NCBI RefSeq assembly: GCF_963082655.1
Contig: NC_081554.1
Coordinates: 44,946,291 to 45,010,290, forward strand
Direction of reading: 5' to 3'
DNA from: Stomoxys calcitrans
Lineage: Eukaryota > Arthropoda > Insecta > Diptera > Muscidae
DNA: 64,000 nucleotides
Shown in pieces: positions 58,190 to 64,000 of this stretch (the stretch's first letter is position 1; each line of letters begins with the position of its first letter). The translations under genes were made by a program, and so were the position numbers. The notes under the pieces are model-generated. The model was not told where the DNA came from. It saw only the letters and a program-made list of their open reading frames with translations, and did no database searches.

Positions 58190-60210
58190 ATTCCTCAGCT
58201 CAAGGATAAGCGACGTCCTGTACCGCTAAATACTCTTCCACAGCACTTTAGGTACTCTATGCAATCCACAGTCTTCCTGGAAAACCGGAACTCAGTAGAG
58301 CCTAAAGCTTTTACCATGGTTCGAAGAAGCTTCATGCATTTTCTAGCCAGTTTCGACCTCACATGGCCTGACCTGAAATACTCGTCCATAAGACTTTAGG
58401 CGGCCTACAAGCCATAGCATCAAGCCCTACCCATCCAAGAAGCTTGCAAAGGGGAGGACTGATCCCGGAGAACGATCTGCGCCAATCAGCTCGTTGGCCT
58501 CTTCGTTCCCCGTCACCCTTTGATGGACCTGAACTCAGCAAAGCCTAAAAGGTTTTACTATGGTTCGAAGAAGCTCTATGCAAAAGGTTTTACTATGGTT
58601 CGAAGAAGCTCTATGCATTTCCTAACCAGGCTCGAGCTCACATGACCTAATGCAAAATACTCTTCCACAGGACTTTAGGCACCCTGCAACCCACAGGTAC
58701 CTAACCTGTCTAGAGCTCACGTGGCCTGACGCGAACTACTCGTCCACACAACTTTAGACCCTGCAACGATCTGCCCCATTCAGCGTTCAATTCCTGGTCA
58801 GCTCGTCGGACGCATCGTTTCCCAAACTCTTTTATGACCCGGCACCCAGCAGAGCCTGAATGCTTTTCCATGTTTGGAAGAAGCTCTATGGATTTCGTAA
58901 CTAGTCTCGAGTTCACATGGTCTGACGCGAAATACTCGTCCAAAAGACTATAGGCGGCCTGCAGCCCATAGCACCAAGCCCTACCCTTCCAAGAAGCTTG
59001 CACAGGGTAGGACTGATTCCGTAGAACAATCTGCGCCAATCAGTGATCCACTCCTGGTCAGCTCGTTGGCCTCTTCGTTGCTCGTCACACCTTGATGGCC
59101 CTGAACTCAGCAGAGCTTAATAGCTTTTACCATTGTTCGAAGAAGCTTCATGCATCTTCTAGCCAGTTTCGACCTCATGTGGACTGACGCGAAATACTCT
59201 TGCACAGGACTTTAGGCACGCTGCAGCCCACAGCACCATGACCTAACCTTCCAAGAAGCTTATATAGGGGAGGGCTGATTCCGTTGAACAATCTGTGCCA
59301 ATTAGTGATTCACTCCCGGTCAGCTTGTTGGCCTCTTTATTCCCCGTCACCCTTTGATGGCCCTGAACTCAGCAGAGCCTAATAGCTTTTACTATGGTTC
59401 GAAGAAGCTTCATGCATTTTCTAACCAGTCTCGAGCTTACATGGCCTGCGCAAAATACTCGTCCACAAGATTTAAGGCGGCCTGCAACCCATAGCACCAT
59501 GACCTAACCTTCCAAGAAGCTTGCACAGGGTAGAGCTGATTCCGTAGAACGACCTGCGCCATTTAGTGATCCACTCCTGGTCAGCTCGTTGGCCTCTTCG
59601 TTGCTCGTCACATCTTGATGACCCTGAACCCAGCAGACCTTTATAGCTTTTACCATTGTTCGAAGAAGCTTCATACATCTTCTAGCCACAGTTTCGACCT
59701 CATGTGGACCGACGCGAAATACTCTTGCACAGAACTTGAGGCACCCTGCAACACGCAGCACCAAGACCTACCTTTCCAAGAAGCTTTCATAGGGGAGGGC
59801 TGATTCCGTAGAACGATCTGCGCCATTTAGTGATTCACTCCCGGTCAGCTTGTTGGCCTCTTCATTCCCCGTCACCCTTTGATGGCCCTGAACTCAGCAG
59901 AGCCTAATAGCTTTTACCATGTTCGAAAAAGCTTCATGCTTCTTTTAACCAGTTTCGACCTCATGTGGACTGATGTGAAATACTCGTCCACAGAACTTTA
60001 GGCACCCTGCAGCCCACAGCACCAAGACCTACCCTTCCAAAAAGCTTGCATAGGGGAGGGCTGTTTCCGTAGAACGATCTACGCCAATCAGCGATCCATG
60101 GTCAGCTCATCGGCCGCTGCGTTTCCCGTCACCCCTTGATGGCCCGGAACCTATCAGAGCCTGATTGCTGTTGTTATGGTTCGAAGAAGCTCCATGATCG
60201 TGGCAGCCTG
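58190..60210 (-). repeat. ~260-bp tandem array of a LINE RNase H fragment, 8 units
   Basis: The mark 'ctgaactcag' (or its variants) occurs at 58286, 58529, 58850, 59101, 59363, 59624, 59888 and 60145. Steps are 243-321 bp, mostly about 260. On the minus strand each unit encodes an RNase H segment: LLDEYFASDHV, RLVTKCMKLLRTMVKA, then CWVQGHQDVTSNEEANELTR with the catalytic His/Asp region, and SALPCASFLEGRAWCYGLQ. Units are diverged from one another (stops, small indels), so the array is older than the satellite. A 38-bp local duplication (ggttttactatggttcgaag at about 58551 and 58587) explains the 321-bp step. No unit has the first RNase H half, so none could be enzymatically active. Confidence 0.85.
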
Positions 60211-60219
60211 AAAGACGCT

Positions 60220-61680
60220 ACTTGCCCAAAAGCTTCATAGGGAGTAGCTGGAACTGCGTCTGCGGACAACCAGCGGCATCGAGGGAATAATCTCAGTTAT
60301 ACGGCGGGCGGCAATAGTGAATGCCTATGCTGCTCGACATGACGAGGTGAGCTATTGGCGGCTTTAAATAACCAATGGCCATTACGTTCACGCGGTGGAA
60401 ACGTCGTTTGTTCTATGGACCGGAACGAACTTGCTCACCCATATATGTAGCTACTACAACAAGGCCTTAGAACGAGTATGGCATTCAGCGTTTTCTTTGA
60501 GGCATTAGTCTTTGCTTTAGCGATCGTTAATCCCGTGGAATTCTGCACCTTATCGAACATCTTGCGGAGGGCACAGTTGTCTAAGCACAATGTCACCCCA
60601 AACATCCAAAGCTCCATAGGGAGTAGCGGTCTATGATGTCGGCGAACCGGAAGCGACCTTGCTCACATATAGGAGACTGATGCGGATCGCTACTTCAACA
60701 TGCAAATATGAGTCTTCTACAACAACCACAACAAAGCTTATGAACAAGTATGGCATTCAGCGGCTCCTCTGACTCATTAGTCCTTGCTCTAGAGATTGGC
60801 AACCCCGCGAAATCCTGTACCTTATCGATTATTTTTCGGAGGGTACAATTGTCCAAAGCCCGATGTCCCTCCAAACATCCATAGATGAGAATCGGCGTAA
60901 AACCACCGTTTGCCTTGAGTGTACCATCCCCGTTCTAAGGCCTCAACTCCTTCCTATGCTAGAGAGATCGTCACAGCCTGAAAAGCCCTATTCTTCCAAA
61001 AGCTCTATAAGGGAGTAGCTGCAACTGCGACCGCGGACAATCAGCGACATCGAGGGGAGAGTCTTAGTGATAGGCCGGGCGGCAGTACTAAGTGACTATG
61101 ATGCTCGATATGACTAGGCGAGTTTATGACGCCTTCATATAACCAATGGTCAAAACGTTCACGTAGCGGTAACGTCGGTGGTTCTATAGACCAGAATGAA
61201 CTTGCTCACCTATAGAAGATTGATGAGGATTGCTATCTCCACATGCAAATATGTAGCTACAACAACAACAACAAGGACTAAGAACGAGTCTGGCATTCAG
61301 CGCCTCCTTTGAGGCTCTAGTCCTTGCTCTAGAGATCGGCAATCCCGTGAAATCCTGCACCTTATCGAGGATCTTGCGGAGGGCACAGTTATCCAAAGCC
61401 CAATGACACTTCAAACATCCATAGCTAAGAATTGGCTTTACAACTGCCGTACACATCCAGTGTACCCAGCTCGTCCTAAGCCCCCAACTCCTTTCTATGA
61501 AAGAGAGTAGCGACACCCTGAAAGACCCTACTCTCCCATATGCTCCATAAGGGGTAGCTGCAACTGTGTAGGTGGACAATCAGCGGCATCGAGTGGAGTG
61601 TCTTAGTGATTGGCGGGGCAGCAAAACTAAGTGCCTATGATACTCGATATGACGAGGCGAGTTATTGAAATTTGTTATTA
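60220..61680 (-). pseudogene. Repeated LINE RT-thumb fragments, minus strand
   Basis: The frame at 61579-61184 reads FIERSWGLRTSWVHWMCTAV, VKPILSYGCLKCHWALDNCA, LRKILDKVQDFTGLPISRAR and KEALNARLVLS. This is the thumb region of I/R1-type LINE RTs (…WGLRP…W.Y.AVVRP.L.YG…L.KVQR…GALRTTP..ALN..L). A shorter version is at 60617-60435 (LDNCALRKMFDKVQNSTGL), and a third is visible near 60960-60760. Each is followed on the minus strand by TTGTTG-rich sequence that also occurs at 4005-4262. The repeats are irregular: comparable points lie near 60230, 61010 and 61553. They belong to the same LINE family as the RNase H array next door, judging by adjacency and orientation. Confidence 0.75.
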
Positions 61681-61692
61681 CAGCATTCAATA

Positions 61693-61744
61693 ATGTGTGA
61701 GAAGTTTGCCCCTGTTCCTTAATGGAATCTTCTTGGCAAATTTG
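61693..61744 (+). mobile_element. SINE 3' tail fragment
   Basis: 'gtgtgagaagtttgcccctg' and 'ttccttaatggaat' match the 3' end of the SINE at 43159-43210. No tRNA-like head is present, so it is a 5'-truncated or decayed copy. Confidence 0.65.
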
Positions 61745-62285
61745 TAATATGTGGGTTAGTGTATTTCTTAGCTAAGATATTCTTTACATTAGAAACTCCT
61801 TGAATAGTTCCTTAGAATCTTTCTTAGATATCCCAGTTTAACATATGGTTATTGTATTACTATACCTTGCCAAATTCATTCTTGTGAACATTAGCGTTTT
61901 CTTCAAATGTTACAATTGCATGTCTTCGAAGTATTTGTCGGGAAAAAGAAAAGAAAACTATTGACTGTTAACATTTTGGGCTTGCCATGTGCATTTGAAT
62001 GTTGTTGTTGCCTGCAAGGGCGACCAAATGGAACCTTAAACACTCCCCTAAGGTTGATATATTACTGGTTGTCTTCCAAGAAATTCTGGCTGAGGAAAAC
62101 ATGGAGCATTGATTCGTCTTTTCGTTGCGATGTTGTGTTATGATTCATTTTTATGTTTTTAAGGAGTCGAAGCACTTTTTTAAACAAAGGAGTGTAGCAA
62201 CATGACAACATGTGCGTGTCAACAGATTTGAAAGTAGAGTGTAAAGGGTTTCAGAGCAAGGAATGATGATTATGAAAGGAAAACT
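61745..62285. other. No recognised gene
   Basis: AT-rich sequence. The 78-codon frame at 61907-62143 has no known motif. I see no TE coding sequence. Confidence 0.4.
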
Positions 62286-62600
62286 TGGAAAACTTAAAAT
62301 GGCTGTATCTCTAAACTATGCGTCGTAGAGGGAAATGGACCTTAATTTGTGACCCCATCAAAAATCCTTGAAAAATCGAAAGTTCACATCGAAAACTTAA
62401 AATGGCTGTATCTCCTAAACTATGCGTCGTAGAGGGAAATGGACCTTAATTCGTGACCCCCTCAAAAATCCTTGAAAAATCGAAATTTCACTTCGAAAAC
62501 TTAAAATGGCTGTATCTCCTAAACTATGCGTCGTAGAGGGAAATGGGCCTTAATTCGTGACTTCATCAAAAATTCTTGAAAATCGATATTTACTTGGAAA
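62286..62600 (+). repeat. Outlying satellite block, 103-bp monomer, three copies
   Basis: Shares 'aaaatggctgtatctcctaa', 'actatgcgtcgtagagggaa' and 'atggaccttaattcgtgac' with the main array. Its variable half is different and shorter ('cttgaaaaatcgaaatttca'). 'ggctg' occurs at 62301, 62404 and 62508, so the period is 103-104 bp. The diverged monomers at 20721 and 26269 in the main array share its 'aaatcgaaatttcactt' and 'cgaaaacttaaaatgg'-like phrases. This links the two types. Confidence 0.9.
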
Positions 62601-64000
62601 ACAACCCCATATTGATTATCAAATTCGTTGTCTAATCTCAAATACCTTTCATTTGAGCCACATATTGCCATGATCGGTAAATGTGTACTCTTTGTGAGGT
62701 GTTTTGGGTAAAGGGCAGTGCCCCAAAAACATGCTCCCATATTTGGATATCAGATTCGTATACTACTCCCAAAGACCTTTATTTAAGCCCATATTGCGAT
62801 GATCAGTAAATAATTGGTGTTTGTTTTGGGGAAGGGGTGGACCCCCAGATAATTGGTCGCAAAAGTGGGTATCAATATCATGCTCTACTCCCCAATATTT
62901 TCATTTGAGCCCCACACTAACCTAGTCGGAAAATATGCCCGATTTAGGTGGGTTGTGGGAAGTGAGGTGGTCCCTCAAACACTTAGCCCTGAAAATAAGT
63001 CAGCATCGCGCTCTATTCTCAAATATTATCTTTTAATTGAACCCCATATTGCCATTGGCCTCGAAATTAGATATCAAATTTGTTTTCTAATTTCAAATAC
63101 CTTCATTTCAACCCCTCAGCACATATGTCCGGTTTGGGGTATGAGCCCTAAAAACTATCAATATCGAGCTCCACCCTCTTTAAGACCCAAATTGTCGTGG
63201 CGAGCAAATACTTCCTATTTGGGGATTGTTATGTGGGTGAGACGTGCCTAGACAGTTGGTCCGGAATGTTGATATTATTGGGTTGCCCAAAAAGTAATTG
63301 CGGATTTTTTAAAAGAAAGTAAATGCATTTTTAATAAAACTTAGAATGAAATTTAATCAAATATACTTTTTTTACACTTTTATTCTAAAGCAAGCTAAAA
63401 GTAAGAGCTTATAACTGACAGAAGAAAGAATGCAATTACAGAGTCACAAGCTGTGAAAAAATTTGTCAACGCCGACTATATGAAAAATCCGCAATTACTT
63501 TTTGGGCAACCCAATAGATTCGTGGTCCACTCCCAATTACCTTTCATTTGAGTCCATATTTCCATACGCTGAAAACATGTTCGGTTTGGGGGTGTTTTGG
63601 TGGATGGGGTGGCCACTCAGTGACTTGGCTCTGAAATTATCTATCAGATTCATGTTCTACTCTAAAATACCTTTTAATTGAGATCCATATTGCAATTGTC
63701 AGCAAGTACATCCTATTTTGGTGGTGTTACGGGGGTGAGGTGGCCCTATAGACACTTTTCCCGAATATTGATACCAGATTCGTGCTTTACTCCCAAAGAC
63801 CTTTCATTTGAGCCCCATATTGCTATGGTCGTAAATTTTTCCTGTTTGGGGTGTGTTTTTGGGATGGGGAGGCCCCCCAAACACTTGGTTGCACATTTGA
63901 ATACCAAATTCGTATTCTACACTCAAACGCCTTTTATTTGAGACCCATATTGCCATGGTAAGTAAATAAGTCCTGTTTGAGGGGTGTTTTGGGGAAAGGA
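62601..64000 (+). repeat. Dispersed repeat with ~130-bp quasi-subunits
   Basis: 'ctttcatttgagccccatat' or variants occur near 62648, 62776, 62898, 63032, 63541, 63670, 63799 and 63928. They alternate with C/G-rich 'ggggtgttttgggg' phrases. Same family as the right half of the repeat at 56-1650. Copies are diverged, and the frames seen are incidental. It continues beyond the window. Confidence 0.75.
63278..63514 (+). mobile_element. Mariner-type MITE, second copy, perfect 32-bp TIRs
   Basis: 237 bp. The first 32 bases (starting ttgggttgcccaaaaagtaa) are the exact inverse complement of the last 32. TA duplicates flank it at 63276-63277 and 63515-63516. It has a 54-bp longer interior than the copy at 51149-51331 (includes 'acttttattctaaagcaagc'). 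Non-coding, so it would need a mariner transposase in trans. It inserted into the 130-bp dispersed repeat. Confidence 0.95.

Overview
The window is eukaryotic, repeat-dominated DNA, most probably heterochromatic or pericentromeric sequence of a dipteran. A calyptrate (muscid-like) fly is my best guess, from the mix of RTE and I-superfamily LINEs, Tc1/mariner elements, a tRNA-derived SINE and the tandem-subrepeat dispersed elements typical of such genomes. I see no bacterial-type gene organisation and no multi-exon host gene I can name. The only intact long coding region is a Tc1-like transposase.

Left flank (1-9835): a foldback-like dispersed repeat (about 56-1650) is followed by a decayed RTE-clade LINE on the + strand (2341-6668). 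That LINE is split by a subrepeat/LINE-fragment insertion (3171-4265), and its C-terminal domain carries an internal duplication. About 1.4 kb without a recognised gene follows, then a small candidate exon on the - strand (8061-8178). A second RTE copy lies on the - strand (8250-9640), and a LINE RNase H scrap (9661-9835) directly abuts the satellite.

Centre (9836-42555): one 32.7-kb array of a 124-bp AT-rich satellite, about 260 monomers, all in one orientation. Diagnostic variant monomers recur at constant offsets (3,314, 5,796, 5,548 and 6,169 bp). The array was therefore built by large, nested, recent segmental duplications, including three copies of a 3.3-kb higher-order unit.

Right flank (42556-64000): nested transposons. 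A - strand LINE RNase H gene is split by a 322-bp tRNA-derived SINE with a 12-bp target duplication. Next come a 1.5-kb element with 41-bp inverted ends and 150-bp internal subrepeats (44283-45790), and an intact Tc1-like transposon (47053-48692, 342-aa DD34E transposase, perfect 27-bp TIRs plus inner repeats placed symmetrically). An RNase H-bearing LINE follows (49191-53050); its reverse transcriptase is cut just after the YADD box by a mariner-type MITE. A 767-bp tandem array (53551-56172) combines a mariner-family transposase fragment with a dispersed repeat. A jockey-like LINE tail is split by a second SINE (57500-57781). A 260-bp tandem array of an RNase H fragment (about 58190-60210), LINE RT-thumb fragments (60220-61680), a three-monomer outlier of the satellite with a 103-bp period (62286-62600) and a 130-bp-period dispersed repeat holding a second MITE copy (63278-63514) complete the window.

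The transposons do not cooperate as a pathway, but the nesting gives relative ages. LINEs are oldest. The SINEs and the mariner MITE inserted into them later, and the Tc1-like element looks young because nothing in it is broken. The most interesting structures are the hierarchical satellite with its divergent 103-bp relative, and the repeated tendency of TE coding fragments (transposase, RNase H, RT) to become tandem arrays.
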